64,000 nt of DNA, taken from the NCBI GenBank assembly GCA_012719855.1, contig JAAXZN010000006.1, forward strand, positions 115,702 through 179,701. The letters are read 5' to 3'. Below the pieces are notes generated by a model that was given only the letters and a program-made list of their open reading frames with translations, did not search any database and had not been told where the DNA came from. Each line of letters opens with the position of its first letter. Position 1 is the stretch's first letter. Shown here piece after piece: positions 44,084 to 53,500 of this stretch. This stretch comes from Serratia liquefaciens (GTDB lineage: Bacteria > Pseudomonadota > Gammaproteobacteria > Enterobacterales > Enterobacteriaceae). A program made the position numbers and the translations under genes.

Positions 44084-45387
44084 TGGACAAAAACAAACAA
44101 CCGGGGCGCGTGAAAAGCGCTCTTTTAAATTGGCTTGGTGTCCCGATCAGTCTCACCACCGGGACATTTTGGCAAGAATGGTTTGGCACCAGTAGCAGCG
44201 GCAAGGTGGTCACTGCCGACAAGGCAATCCAGCTTTCCTCTGTCTGGGCCTGTATTCGCCTGCTCAGTGAGTCGATCTCCACGCTGCCGCTAAAAGTGTA
44301 TATGCGTGAGGCGGATGGCTCCCGCAAGCTTGCTCAGGATCATCCTGCTTACCAGGTATTGTGCCGGAGGCCCAATCTGGAAATGACGCCATCGCGGTTC
44401 ATGTTGCTGGTGGTGGCCAGCATTTGCTTGCGGGGTAATGCGTTCGTTGAAAAGAAAATGATAGGCCGCAAGCTGGTGGCGCTGGACCCGCTCTTGCCAC
44501 AAAACATGGTGGTTAAACGCCTACCGACGGGCAAGCTTGAATATACGTATACCGAGAACGGAACCAAGCGAGTGATCCCTGTTGACCGTATGATGCATAT
44601 CCGCGGCTTTGGCTTGGATGGCGTGTGCGGCATGATGCCTTTGAGTTCTGGCCGCGATGTGTTCGGCGCTGCAATGGCCGTGGATGAAGCAGCAGCAAAG
44701 ATTTTCGAAAACGGCCTTCAAAGCACCGGTTTTTTATCTTCAAAAACGGCATTGAACAAAGAGCAGCGAGAGCGTCTGCGTACAAGCCTGCAATCGTTTA
44801 TCGGTTCCAAAAATGCCGGTAAGTTGATGGTGCTGGAGAATGAGCTTTCCTACCAAAACGTCACCATGAATCCAGAGGCTGCACAGCTTTTGGAAAGTCG
44901 GGCCTTCAGTATCGAAGAGATTTGCCGCTGGTTTCGGGTGCCACCGTTTATGGTGGGACACGTCACGAAACAGAGTAGTTGGGCGTCAAGCGTTGAAGGA
45001 ATGAACCTGATATTCCTGACCAATACCTTGCGCCCACTGTTGGTGAACATCGAACAGGAAATCGCACGCTGCCTACTGGATGGTGACGAAGATTATTTTG
45101 CTGAGTTCTCGGTTGAAGGCTTGCTTCGTGCGGATAGTGTCGGTCGCTCTGCGTATTACACCACCGCGCTGCAAAATGGTTGGATGAGCCGCAACGATGT
45201 CCGCAGGCTTGAAAATCTGCCGCCAATACCGGGTGGAGATATTTACACCGTGCAGCTTAACCTGACCCCACTGGAGGATTTGAAACAGAATAACCTCGGC
45301 GCTCAGGCCAGCAGTATTACCAAGCTGCATAACTACCTTTTCCCTGACATTCCTGAAGATCAGTCACCGCTGAAAAAAACGGCGTAG
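44083..45387 (+). CDS. Portal protein, HK97 family
   Basis: The protein has 434 aa. Family blocks include VWACIRLLSESISTLPLKVY, the RLPTGKLEY region, IEEICRWFRVPPFMVGH and TLRPLLVNIEQEI. It forms the dodecameric portal ring and DNA channel at one capsid vertex. It starts one base inside the TerL stop and is followed 13 bp later by the protease. Confidence 0.95.
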   Translation: MDKNKQPGRVKSALLNWLGVPISLTTGTFWQEWFGTSSSGKVVTADKAIQLSSVWACIRLLSESISTLPLKVYMREADGSRKLAQDHPAYQVLCRRPNLEMTPSRFMLLVVASICLRGNAFVEKKMIGRKLVALDPLLPQNMVVKRLPTGKLEYTYTENGTKRVIPVDRMMHIRGFGLDGVCGMMPLSSGRDVFGAAMAVDEAAAKIFENGLQSTGFLSSKTALNKEQRERLRTSLQSFIGSKNAGKLMVLENELSYQNVTMNPEAAQLLESRAFSIEEICRWFRVPPFMVGHVTKQSSWASSVEGMNLIFLTNTLRPLLVNIEQEIARCLLDGDEDYFAEFSVEGLLRADSVGRSAYYTTALQNGWMSRNDVRRLENLPPIPGGDIYTVQLNLTPLEDLKQNNLGAQASSITKLHNYLFPDIPEDQSPLKKTA

Positions 45388-45400
45388 GAGCAACTCCCCC

Positions 45401-46255
45401 ATGACAAAAAAACAACTTCCGGCAGCGCCGGCGGGGCGCCCCTGCGCGGGTGTCACCTGCGAACCTTTACCCTCAGCGCTTGATCGCTGGAATGGCGGTC
45501 TGAAAGCCGCAGCCTCTGACGATAATACGATTTCTGTATTTGACGTTATCGGGCAGGACTACTGGGGGGAAGGGGTTACGGCGAAGCGTATTGCGGGCGC
45601 GTTGCGGTCAATGAATGGTGCCGACGTCACCGTAAACATTAATTCGCCGGGCGGCGATATGTTCGAAGGCCTGGCGATTTATAACCTGCTGCGCGAGTAC
45701 CAGGGAAAGGTGACCGTAAAAGTGTTGGGTCTGGCTGCCAGTGCAGCATCAATCATTGCGATGGCCGGCGACGACATTCAGATCGGTCGCGGGGCCTTCC
45801 TGATGATCCACAACTGCTGGGTAGTGGCGATAGGTAACCGCCATGATTTTGCCGCCATGGTGGACTATCTGGAGCCTTTCGATAACGCGATGGCCGATAT
45901 TTACGCGGCCCGCTCCGGTCTCGACAGTGACGCCATCAAGCAGATGATGGATAGCGAAACCTACATTGGTGGCAGTGATGCTATCGAAAAGGGATTGGCT
46001 GATGGCCTGCTTTCCTCCGATTCCGTCACCGGTGACGATGAGTCACCCGCAGCGGCTCTGCGCAAGCTGGATTCTTTACTGGCCAAGGCGAACACCCCAC
46101 GGTCAGAACGCCGCAAACTTTTGAAAGCCCTTACGGGTAACACGCCGGGCGCTGTTACCGATCCAACTGGCACGCCGAGCGCTGCCGAAGCATCACCTGA
46201 AACCTTAGCCAAACTGGACGCCGCATTAAGTGGGCTGGTTTCGGCATGCCAATAA
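45401..46255 (+). CDS. ClpP-like prohead protease (S14/S49 type)
   Basis: The protein has 284 aa. The ClpP-type catalytic Ser lies in GLAASAASIIAMAG and the His in LMIHNCWVVAIG; NSPGGDMFEGLAIYN is the usual upstream block. It should cleave the capsid delta domain during head maturation. The C-terminal ~70 residues are a linker-like Thr/Ala/Pro segment, possibly a self-cleaved or scaffold-like tail. The order portal-protease-capsid is canonical. Confidence 0.93.
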   Translation: MTKKQLPAAPAGRPCAGVTCEPLPSALDRWNGGLKAAASDDNTISVFDVIGQDYWGEGVTAKRIAGALRSMNGADVTVNINSPGGDMFEGLAIYNLLREYQGKVTVKVLGLAASAASIIAMAGDDIQIGRGAFLMIHNCWVVAIGNRHDFAAMVDYLEPFDNAMADIYAARSGLDSDAIKQMMDSETYIGGSDAIEKGLADGLLSSDSVTGDDESPAAALRKLDSLLAKANTPRSERRKLLKALTGNTPGAVTDPTGTPSAAEASPETLAKLDAALSGLVSACQ

Positions 46256-46267
46256 TCTGGAGAAACT

Positions 46268-47488
46268 ATGTCTGAAGTAAATGAAATCCTGAAAAAAGTC
46301 ACCGCCTCTATCGAAGATGCGACCAGTAAATTTAATGCCAAAGCTGAGGATGCACTGAAAGAGGCCAAAAAGTCCGGCGAGCTTTCGGCAGAAACAAAAG
46401 ATGCCGTTGATAAAATGGCCACCGAGCTGAATGCCATGAAGGCAGCAGAAAAAACGTTGAAGTCTGCCTTGGGTGAGCTGGAGCAACATGTGGCGCAAAT
46501 GCCATTAAGTCATGCTGCAGCGGTTATTCAATCCGTTGGCCAGCAGGTGATTTCTGCATCTGCGCTGAAGGATTTTGCTTCAGGTATTCAAGGTAACCAA
46601 CGCCTCAGCATCCCGGTGAATGCCGCACTGATTTCTACTGATGTGCCGGGGCAAATTGTGGCGCCGCAGCGCTTGCCGGGGATTGATACCGCCCCGAAAC
46701 AACGCCTGTTTATCCGCGACCTGATCGCACCAGGCAAAACGGGTTCCAGCACCATTTACTGGGTGCAGCAAACCGGCTTCACCAACAAGGCCGCCGCAGT
46801 GCCTGAAAACACGGCGAAACCGTACAGCGATATCCAGTTCGCGGAGAAAATCACACCGGTTCGCACCCTGGCGCACATGTTCAAGGCGTCCAAGCAGATC
46901 CTGGACGACTTTGCGCAGCTGCAATCGACGGTGGATGCAGAACTGCGCTTTGGCCTGAAATATGTCGAAGAGCAGGAGATTCTGTTCGGTGACGGTACCG
47001 GTGCTCACCTGGAGGGCATCATGCCGCAGGCGTCGAAGTATAAAGCGGCGTTCGAAGTGGCGATGCAAAACGGCATTGATGATCTGCGTCTGGCGATGTT
47101 ACAGGCCCAGTTAGCCCGCTTCCCATCAACGGGCCATGTGCTGCATTTCACTGACTGGGCCAAAATTGAGCTGCTCAAGGATACGCTGGGCCGCTATATC
47201 CTCGCGAACCCATCAGCGCTCGTTGGCCCGACGCTCTGGGGCCTGCCGGTTGTGGCGACGGAAGCCTCCGCATTCCTGGGTAAATTCCTGACCGGTGCAT
47301 TCAGCGCAGGTGCGCAACTCTTCGACCGTGAAGAGGCCAACGTGGTGATCAGTACCGAAAACGCCGACGACTTCGAGAAAAACATGATCTCCATTCGTTG
47401 CGAAGAGCGTGTGGCGCTGGCCGTAAAACGTCCTGAAGCGTTCGTTACGGGTGCCTTCACTGTTCCAACTCCACCAACCGGCGGCTAA
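46268..47488 (+). CDS. Major capsid protein, HK97 fold
   Basis: The protein has 406 aa. The first ~110 residues are a charged coiled-coil delta domain (scaffold) to be removed by the protease. The remainder is the HK97 shell fold, with blocks TGSSTIYWVQQTGF, AEKITPVRTLAHMFKASKQILDD and VVATEASAFLGKFLTGAF. Lys residues in the E-loop might allow HK97-type crosslinks, but that cannot be told from the sequence. Confidence 0.95.
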   Translation: MSEVNEILKKVTASIEDATSKFNAKAEDALKEAKKSGELSAETKDAVDKMATELNAMKAAEKTLKSALGELEQHVAQMPLSHAAAVIQSVGQQVISASALKDFASGIQGNQRLSIPVNAALISTDVPGQIVAPQRLPGIDTAPKQRLFIRDLIAPGKTGSSTIYWVQQTGFTNKAAAVPENTAKPYSDIQFAEKITPVRTLAHMFKASKQILDDFAQLQSTVDAELRFGLKYVEEQEILFGDGTGAHLEGIMPQASKYKAAFEVAMQNGIDDLRLAMLQAQLARFPSTGHVLHFTDWAKIELLKDTLGRYILANPSALVGPTLWGLPVVATEASAFLGKFLTGAFSAGAQLFDREEANVVISTENADDFEKNMISIRCEERVALAVKRPEAFVTGAFTVPTPPTGG

Positions 47489-47503
47489 TGGCTTCCACAT
47501 ATG

Positions 47504-47524
47504 GCGGCCTTCGGGCCGCTTTTT
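47504..47524 (+). terminator. Terminator-like hairpin after the capsid gene
   Basis: GCGGCC-TTCG-GGCCGC is followed by TTTTT, 15 bp after the capsid stop. It may reduce downstream expression relative to capsid or mark the mRNA end when Q is absent. Confidence 0.8.
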
Positions 47525-47536
47525 CAGGAGATATTC

Positions 47537-47767
47537 ATGAAAGTTAAAGCACTTGTGCCGATTTTGTTCGGTAGCCGGGTGGTCAATGACGGTGAGTCAT
47601 TCGAGACGCAGGAGCTACACGGTCGCGAGCTGATCAAAAAAGGTTATGCCGAGCTGGTGGATGAGCACAATCCTGCAGAGCAGCCAGAGCAGCCAGAGCA
47701 GCCAGAGCAGCCAGAGCAGCCAGAGCAGCCAGAGCAGCCAGAAGCAGGCAAGAAAACCAAAAAGTAA
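47537..47767 (+). CDS. Small head-region protein with Glu-Gln-Pro repeat tail
   Basis: The product has 76 aa from ATG 47537 behind CAGGAG. The N-terminal ~45 residues (VKALVPILFGSRVVNDGESF...ELIKKGYAELV) are a small beta-rich fold often found after capsid genes. The C-terminus is seven exact copies of EQP and a basic end (GKKTKK). The repeat is low complexity and variable in nature. The function is unknown; a decoration or connector role is possible. Confidence 0.78.
   Translation: MKVKALVPILFGSRVVNDGESFETQELHGRELIKKGYAELVDEHNPAEQPEQPEQPEQPEQPEQPEQPEAGKKTKK
47678..47740 (+). repeat. Seven tandem copies of GAGCAGCCA
   Basis: A perfect 9-bp unit repeated seven times encodes (Glu-Gln-Pro)7 within the small head-region gene. 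The copies are identical at DNA level, which points to recent expansion by slippage. Confidence 0.95.
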
Positions 47768-47775
47768 GGTGAGCC

Positions 47776-48102
47776 ATGTTAGAGCTGGAATTGGTGAAAG
47801 AGCATTGCCGGCTGGAGCTTGATTTCAGTGTGGACGACAAGCTGATTGGCATATTCATTGGTGCGGCGAAAAAGCATGTTGAGATGTACACCCGCCGCAC
47901 CCTCTACGCCAGTAAATCAGACCCTGGTTATGAGGACGATGAAGATCGGCTTTTGCTGGATGATGACGTTCGTACAGCCATGCTGCTCTGTATCGGGCAT
48001 TGGTATGCCAATCGGGAGGCGGCTGTAGTTGGAGCATCAGCATCCAAACTGCCGTTGGCCGTAGAGTCTCTACTTCAACCTTATCGGATTTACGGGCTAT
48101 GA
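47776..48102 (+). CDS. Head-tail connector, gp6-like (adaptor)
   Basis: The protein has 108 aa, all-helical. The pattern VKEHCRLELDFSVDDKLIGIFIGAAKKHVEMYTRR and AMLLCIGHWYANREA is typical of the HK97 gp6 / phage_connect_1 family that rings the portal. Its stop overlaps the next start as ATGA. Confidence 0.9.
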   Translation: MLELELVKEHCRLELDFSVDDKLIGIFIGAAKKHVEMYTRRTLYASKSDPGYEDDEDRLLLDDDVRTAMLLCIGHWYANREAAVVGASASKLPLAVESLLQPYRIYGL

Positions 48103-48437
48103 AATCATTACGCGCAGGGCAGCTTCGTTTTCGCATCGGGATTTTTCGTCCCGTCACCATTCGCGATGAGCAAACCGGCTCGCCGGTGAAATCCTTCGAA
48201 TTTGTCGCGGAGGTCTGGGCGGATGCCGAGCCGATTTCTAACCGCAAAATTCGTACCGGTGAGCAAGGGCAAGTGGTGGAAACCATGCTTTTCACGCTGC
48301 GCCCGCGTGATGAAATCACCGTTGATTGGCAAGTGATTTTCCAAAAGCGAACCTTTACCGTCCGCGCCCCTGACCGCTCGCAGTCAGACCGGTTGTTAAT
48401 TACGGCGGAGGCAGATATTCGTCATGATCGAGTATGA
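48099..48437 (+). CDS. Head closure / head-tail joining protein
   Basis: The product has 112 aa from ATG 48099. It is a beta-barrel of the phage head-tail joining (SPP1 gp16-like) family: LRFRIGIFRPVTIRDEQTGSP...FVAEVWADAEPIS and FTLRPRDEI. It is coupled to both neighbours by short overlaps. Confidence 0.9.
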   Translation: MKSLRAGQLRFRIGIFRPVTIRDEQTGSPVKSFEFVAEVWADAEPISNRKIRTGEQGQVVETMLFTLRPRDEITVDWQVIFQKRTFTVRAPDRSQSDRLLITAEADIRHDRV

Positions 48438-48813
48438 AATCAAAGCGGCATTGGAAGCGTTAACCAGCCTGCCAGCATACCCGCTGCTGCTGCCCGACCC
48501 GGAACAGGAGGGCGTGACGTACCAGAAAATCACTGACCCGAAATTTGATACCGGTCTGGCCAGCACCGCGCTGGTGCAAGGGCGATTTCAGGTTTCGCTG
48601 TACGTGATCGACGATTACGCCCGGCTGATTGAACTGGATAAGGCTATCTGTACAGCCTGGGAAGGTATTCAGCACGGGCATATTGGCCGCTGGCCGGTTC
48701 AGACGGTGACACGCGGAGCGATGTTGCAAGGCGCAACCACGCTGACCAACAACAGCACCCAATACCGCCTGGTGCGCGATTACATCATCTGCTACCCGGA
48801 GGACGCCGTATGA
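48424..48813 (+). CDS. Tail terminator/completion protein (DUF3168-like)
   Basis: The protein has 129 aa. The fold pattern EIKAALEALTSLPAYPLLLPDPEQEGVTYQ...RFQVSLYVIDDYARLIELDKAI fits the DUF3168/tail terminator group. It lies before the gp10-like gene; in HK97-type phages the order is usually reversed. It overlaps the preceding gene by 14 bp and the next by 4 bp. Confidence 0.75.
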   Translation: MIEYEIKAALEALTSLPAYPLLLPDPEQEGVTYQKITDPKFDTGLASTALVQGRFQVSLYVIDDYARLIELDKAICTAWEGIQHGHIGRWPVQTVTRGAMLQGATTLTNNSTQYRLVRDYIICYPEDAV

Positions 48814-49202
48814 TCGGAATTAACATCACCGGTATGGATGAATTGGCGCGTCAGTTGGAAGCATTGGGTCGGGATGTCTCCACCAAAATACTGCGGGATG
48901 CTGGCCGCGCCGCTCTGGTCCCGGTGTTGGAGGATATGCAGCAGCACGCAGGGTATGACGATACCGCCCCCGGCCCGCACATGCGAGACAGCATTACTAT
49001 CCGATCGACCACCCGAGGCCGTGCGCAGGTAACACTGCGTGTTGGTCCAAGCAAAGCGCACCAGATGAAGGCGCTGGCGCAGGAGTTCGGGACGGTGAAA
49101 CAGGTCGCTGATCCGTTCATCCGGCCCGCCCTGGATTACAACAAAACCCAAGTGTTACGCATCCTGGCGGCAGAGATCCGCTACGGCATCGAAAACCGGT
49201 AG
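48810..49202 (+). CDS. HK97 gp10-like tail completion protein
   Basis: The protein has 130 aa. Typical blocks are ITGMDELARQLEALG, a central HMRDSITIR and the C-terminal EFGTVKQVADPFIRPALD. Gp10-like proteins take part in joining tail and head. The ATG overlaps the preceding stop as ATGA. Confidence 0.9.
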   Translation: MIGINITGMDELARQLEALGRDVSTKILRDAGRAALVPVLEDMQQHAGYDDTAPGPHMRDSITIRSTTRGRAQVTLRVGPSKAHQMKALAQEFGTVKQVADPFIRPALDYNKTQVLRILAAEIRYGIENR

Positions 49203-49236
49203 CGACCGCTGCCACAATCATTAAGAGAGAGACATT

Positions 49237-49692
49237 ATGGCTGATAAAACTTCGCCAGAATACGCCATGCTTCCGGCCGGTACGGTTGTGAAATGGGGCG
49301 CAGTCGGCGCTGCTGCCGCTGCTATGAAGGCGCTAACTAACTGTAAGGCGGTGGGCGAGATGGGGCAGACCGGCAGTTTTGTTGACTGCACCACCCTGAT
49401 CGACACCACAAAGCAGTTTATTTCTGACCTGCCTGAAGGCGCTGAGAAGTCGATCGGATTTATCGATGATCCGTCCAATGAAGATTTTGCAGCATTCCTT
49501 ACCGCAGCAGACAACCGCGAAACCGTGCAGTTCTATGTTGAGCTGCCGAACGGGCGTACCTCAACTTCCATTCTTTCGTTGTCTGGCTGGAAAATGAATG
49601 AGATCACCGCGCCAGCGAGCGAAGTCATTCAGATCACGGTGCAAGGCAAGCAGAACAACAACACCTGGGGAGCCGTGGCCCCAAAGGTGTGA
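49237..49692 (+). CDS. Major tail tube protein
   Basis: The protein has 151 aa, beta-rich. It matches the lambda V/TTP type for long flexible tails (TGSFVDCTTLIDTTKQFISDLPEG, VQFYVELPNGRTS) and has the best position and length for the tube monomer. It ends with a slippery CCCAAAG before its stop, which would allow -1 fusion to the Ig-like frame. The expected abundance fits the good AGAGAGA site. Confidence 0.88.
   Translation: MADKTSPEYAMLPAGTVVKWGAVGAAAAAMKALTNCKAVGEMGQTGSFVDCTTLIDTTKQFISDLPEGAEKSIGFIDDPSNEDFAAFLTAADNRETVQFYVELPNGRTSTSILSLSGWKMNEITAPASEVIQITVQGKQNNNTWGAVAPKV
49680..49686 (+). promoter_or_regulatory. Candidate -1 frameshift site, tail tube to Ig-like domain
   Basis: C CCA AAG, in phase with the tail tube frame, is a canonical X XXY YYZ heptamer two codons before the tube stop. 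A -1 slip enters the Ig-like frame without meeting a stop. The site resembles the lambda G-T heptamer G GGA AAG. Confidence 0.6.
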
Positions 49693-49952
49693 TCAGCGTG
49701 ACTACCCAGCCGAAAAACGCTGATTTGGCGGTCGGGGGCAATTTGTCCCTGACTGTTGCGGCTACCTCCAGTAACGGCAAGCCCGTTAAATATCAATGGC
49801 AGAAGAACGGCACCGACATTAGCGGCGCCACCGCTGCCACCTATACCAAAAATTCTGTGGTGGCGGCTGATGCCGGTACGTACCGCGTAGTGCTGTCCGC
49901 TGAACGTGCTGACACCCTCAACAGCGCTGCGGCCACAGTAACCGTTAAGTAA
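49689..49952 (+). CDS. Ig-like domain, tail decoration
   Basis: The frame encodes 87 aa and forms a single Ig-like fold: ISVTTQPKNADLAVGG, YQWQKNGTDISGATAATYT and DAGTYRVVLSAE with C-terminal AATVTVK. The GTG at 49689 has no good ribosome site and overlaps the tube stop (GTGA), so it is likely made as a -1 frameshift extension of the tube protein or by coupling. Ig-like domains on phage tails are thought to help weak binding to surface carbohydrate. Confidence 0.85.
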   Translation: MISVTTQPKNADLAVGGNLSLTVAATSSNGKPVKYQWQKNGTDISGATAATYTKNSVVAADAGTYRVVLSAERADTLNSAAATVTVK

Positions 49953-49961
49953 GGAACACCG

Positions 49962-50327
49962 ATGACCGAGAAATACGACCTGAAGGCGCTCAAGGCAGCA
50001 CTGCTGAAATCTGACGACCACGTGCTTGAAGTGCCGATGTTTGGTGCTAAAACCTTCATCCGCCGCCTGAAGGCATCCGAGCTGCAGGATAATGAGGATG
50101 GCATGAAAGACGCTATCGAGGCCGGTGATATGAATAAGGCCGCCCGCCTCAATGTTGAATTGCTGCTGTCCTGTTTTATGACGCCGGACGGCAAACGCAT
50201 TCCGCTGAGTGCGTTGCCTAGCGTGGATGAACTGTTGAAGGCCCACGATAACCCGACCCTGGTTGATGCGATCAGTACCGTTAAACGTCATGCTGTCGGC
50301 ACGCTGGAAGACGCGGAAAAAAACTGA
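49962..50327 (+). CDS. Tail assembly chaperone G
   Basis: The protein has 121 aa, helical and acidic, placed between tube and tape measure, with the G-type content KTFIRRLKASELQDNEDG. It binds the tape measure protein during tail assembly. Its last codons are a poly-A slippery site, and translation continues in the -1 frame to give the G-T fusion. Confidence 0.88.
   Translation: MTEKYDLKALKAALLKSDDHVLEVPMFGAKTFIRRLKASELQDNEDGMKDAIEAGDMNKAARLNVELLLSCFMTPDGKRIPLSALPSVDELLKAHDNPTLVDAISTVKRHAVGTLEDAEKN
50318..50324 (+). promoter_or_regulatory. Programmed -1 frameshift site of G/GT
   Basis: A AAA AAC, in phase with G and immediately before its TGA stop, is a textbook E. coli slippery heptamer. 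Slipping enters the frame that runs to 50566. Confidence 0.88.
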
Positions 50328-50566
50328 CTGACTCACCCTGGCTGATGCTGATTTTTCAACTGGCCGACCGTTGGGGTGAGTCTGACCCTCGCAAAATCGC
50401 CGCGTTGCCGGCGCAAGTTCTAAATCACTGGCGGGCATACTTCAAGCTGCAGGGCATTACTGCCGACCCTGCGGAGGATGCTCCTGTTCTTCAACCCGCT
50501 CAGCCTGTGCAAAGTACCATTGATGCGCAGTGTGCTGACGTTATGCGAGTGCTTGGAAATGGCTGA
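50324..50566 (+). CDS. T extension of the tail chaperone G-T
   Basis: This is 81 codons in the -1 frame after the AAAAAAC slip, starting LTDSPWLMLIFQLADRWGESDP. An internal ATG at 50345 has no ribosome site, so independent translation is unlikely. In lambda the T part binds tail tube subunits. The region overlaps the tape measure start by 8 bp. Confidence 0.85.
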   Translation: MTDSPWLMLIFQLADRWGESDPRKIAALPAQVLNHWRAYFKLQGITADPAEDAPVLQPAQPVQSTIDAQCADVMRVLGNG

Positions 50567-53500
50567 TGTAGCATCGTTGGCGGTCGGGTTGTACCTGAAT
50601 GACGCCAATTTTAGAAACAAGCTGGTGGCGGCGTACCGCACTGCCGGCGATCAATCCGGCAAATTTAACCGCCAAGCCCAGCTGGATGCGAAAAAGACCG
50701 ATGAGGCTTATCAGCGTGTCGGCCAAACGGTCAGCAGCCTGAAAGGGACGCTGGCGGGTTTGGCTGGCGTTGCTGGCCTGGGGTTCTCGCTGGGAAGCAT
50801 TATTACCACCACCCGGCAGTATGGTCAGGCACTGTCTGACCTTTCCGCGATCACTGGTGCTACCGGTGCGCAGCTGAAACAATTCGATGAAGCCGCGCAG
50901 CAGATGGGGCGCACCACCGAGTACAGTGCCAGCCAGGCGGCGGAAGCGTTAAAGCTGATGGCCAGTGCCAAGCCGGAACTGCTGAAAACGGCGGACGGGC
51001 TGACTACTGCGACCAACAGTGCGCTGATTTTGGCGCAGGCGGCGGGTACCACGTTGCCGGATGCGACAAAGACGTTGGCCCTTTCGCTTAACCAGTTTGG
51101 TGCCAGCGCCAGCCAGGCGGACCGCTACATTAACGTTTTGGCCGCTGGGGCTAAGTATGGTTCGTCTGAAATTGCCGATACAGCAGCCGCGATAAAGAAT
51201 GGCGGTGTGGCAGCGGCGCAGGCCGGGATCGGCTTTGAGCAGTTGAACGCAGCGATCCAGGTATTGGCAGAGCGTGAAATTAAAGGGGGTGAGGCAGGCA
51301 CCGGGTTGCGTAACGTTATCCTCAACCTTGAAAAAGGCACGGATAAAACGCTCAAACCTTCCGTTGTGGGGCTAAGCACCGCGCTGGAAAACCTGTCGAA
51401 GAAGAACCTCTCCACGGCGCAGGCGGTCAAGCTGTTTGGCCTGGAGAATATTAACGCCGCGTCGATTCTGGTGAGTAACCGCAGCAAGCTGGATGACCTG
51501 ACAAAGTCCCTGACCGGTACCCAGACAGCGCACGAACAGGCCGCGACGCGCGTCAACAACCTGAACGGCGATCTGATGGGGCTGACCAGTGCTTTTGAAG
51601 GGTTGATCATCAAAGTCGGGCAAGCCAGCGGCGGCCCATTGCGTACCGGCGTACAGAGTGTGACCGAGGCTATTAACGGCCTGGCGGATAACTTCAACAT
51701 GGTGGCCAGCGTGGCGTTGTATACGCTGATCCCGGTGATGTCCACCAAGCTAACCGCCGGTATCCGTGAAAGCATCGGGGCATGGCGCGATCAGCAGGCC
51801 GCTGTTAAATCTGCTGCGCTGGATCAGGCCCGTATGGCACAGAAGACGATTGACAGTGCCAACGCCACCTTGCTGCAAAACAACGCCGAATTCGGCCGCG
51901 TTCGTGCGATGGAAAAAACGGCCAAGCAATACGGCCTGAACGTCAGTTATACCGCTGATTATAACCGGTTGATCCGGGAAGAAACCGAGGCGACGCGCGC
52001 GGCCACGGTTGGCAAGAATCAACTGGATGCGGCAAATAAACGCCTGTCAGTATCAGCCCGCGCAGCCTCGGTGGCTACCGGGCTTGCCCGTGGCGCGTTG
52101 GGGTTGATTGGAGGGCCTTTCGGGGCAGCGATGCTGGCCGGTTCTGCAATACTGTATTTCCATGAGCAGAACAAACTGGCTCGACAGTCTGCCTTGAACC
52201 TTAAAGATGCCGTTCAGGAAACAACACAGGCGCTTGTGGCGATGTCGTCAAAGCAGCTGGATGTGAAAGCGCTCGATTTGGATGATCAGTACAAAAACCA
52301 GGTTACCCAGGTTAACCAGCTGAAAAAGGAAATCATTGACGCAGACAGTCGGCTGAGTAGCCTCAAAGGATTTGACCCTTTCGGGCAAGCGCAAGGTATT
52401 GAAGGCAATCGTAAACGAGCGGTTGCAGATTTGGAGAATGCTCAGGCAGGGCTCGTAACGCTGACTGACTCTATGGGCCGAGTTAAAGCCGCTCAGGACT
52501 ACGTTAAATCTGGGTTCAGCGAGATGATGCTGAGTGGTATTGCTGACGCTAATGTGGTTAACAATGCCATTGCGAGAGTGGGCGCTGCAGGTTTGTCGGC
52601 TGAAAGCCCTTGGGGTGGTGAAGACCCGGCCAAGGCAGACAAAAAAGGCCAGCAGGCGCTCAAGCAATATCAGCAGCTGCGTCAGGAAATTGAGGTTGCC
52701 CACTCGACAAGCCTTGCCAAAATTGACCTGGAAGAACGGAACTCACAGGCCAAACTGATCGCCACGGCAAAAGCTGCCGGGGCTAGTCAGGCAGATGTGC
52801 AACGTGTCATGTCTTTAAACGCAGAGAATTTCCAGCGGCAGCGGTTAGAACTGGCTGAACAATATGCGCCAGGTCAGGCGACGGTGCGTAAGGAGCAGGA
52901 AACCAGCCGGGAGCTGAAAGCGCTGTATAACGCACGTTTGCTGACGGAACGCGATTATCTGGTCGCCCGCCATACCCTACAGCAGGATATGGCCCGCGAG
53001 AGGTTAAAGGCAGAGGCTGATGCCATTGCGGCCCCACGGCAAAACATCGCCGGGGATGTTGATCCCTCCGTTCAACTGAGTAACCAACTGGCGCAGCAGC
53101 AGGCCCAGTATCAGGCGTACTACCAGCAAGGTTACATTGACAAACAGCGCTATGAGCAGTTGTTGCAGGCGGCAACACAGGAATCAACTGACGCGCAATA
53201 TCAGCAGGCAATGAAACTTTATGCTGGGCAGAGCCAGGTCAATAAGCTGCAGCTTGGGCTGATTGATACGATGCGGGAACGCTCCACCAACATGCTGACC
53301 GGGTTACTTACCGGTACCCAGACCTTCAAAGACAGCATGGTGGGTCTGTTTTCCTCCCTCACGCAGTCCATCGTTCAGAATCTGATAGAAATGGCGGCTC
53401 AGGCTTTGCTGACCAAAACTATTTTATCTACGTTTATGAGCTTTGGCGGTGGAGCGGCTGGCGGTGGTAATAACCCTGGCACTGTTCCGATGTTCGCAAA

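Noticed and set aside
50478..50558. Longer N-terminus of the tape measure protein
   Set aside because: Overlaps the T frame and lacks a ribosome site; the family N-terminus begins at 50559.
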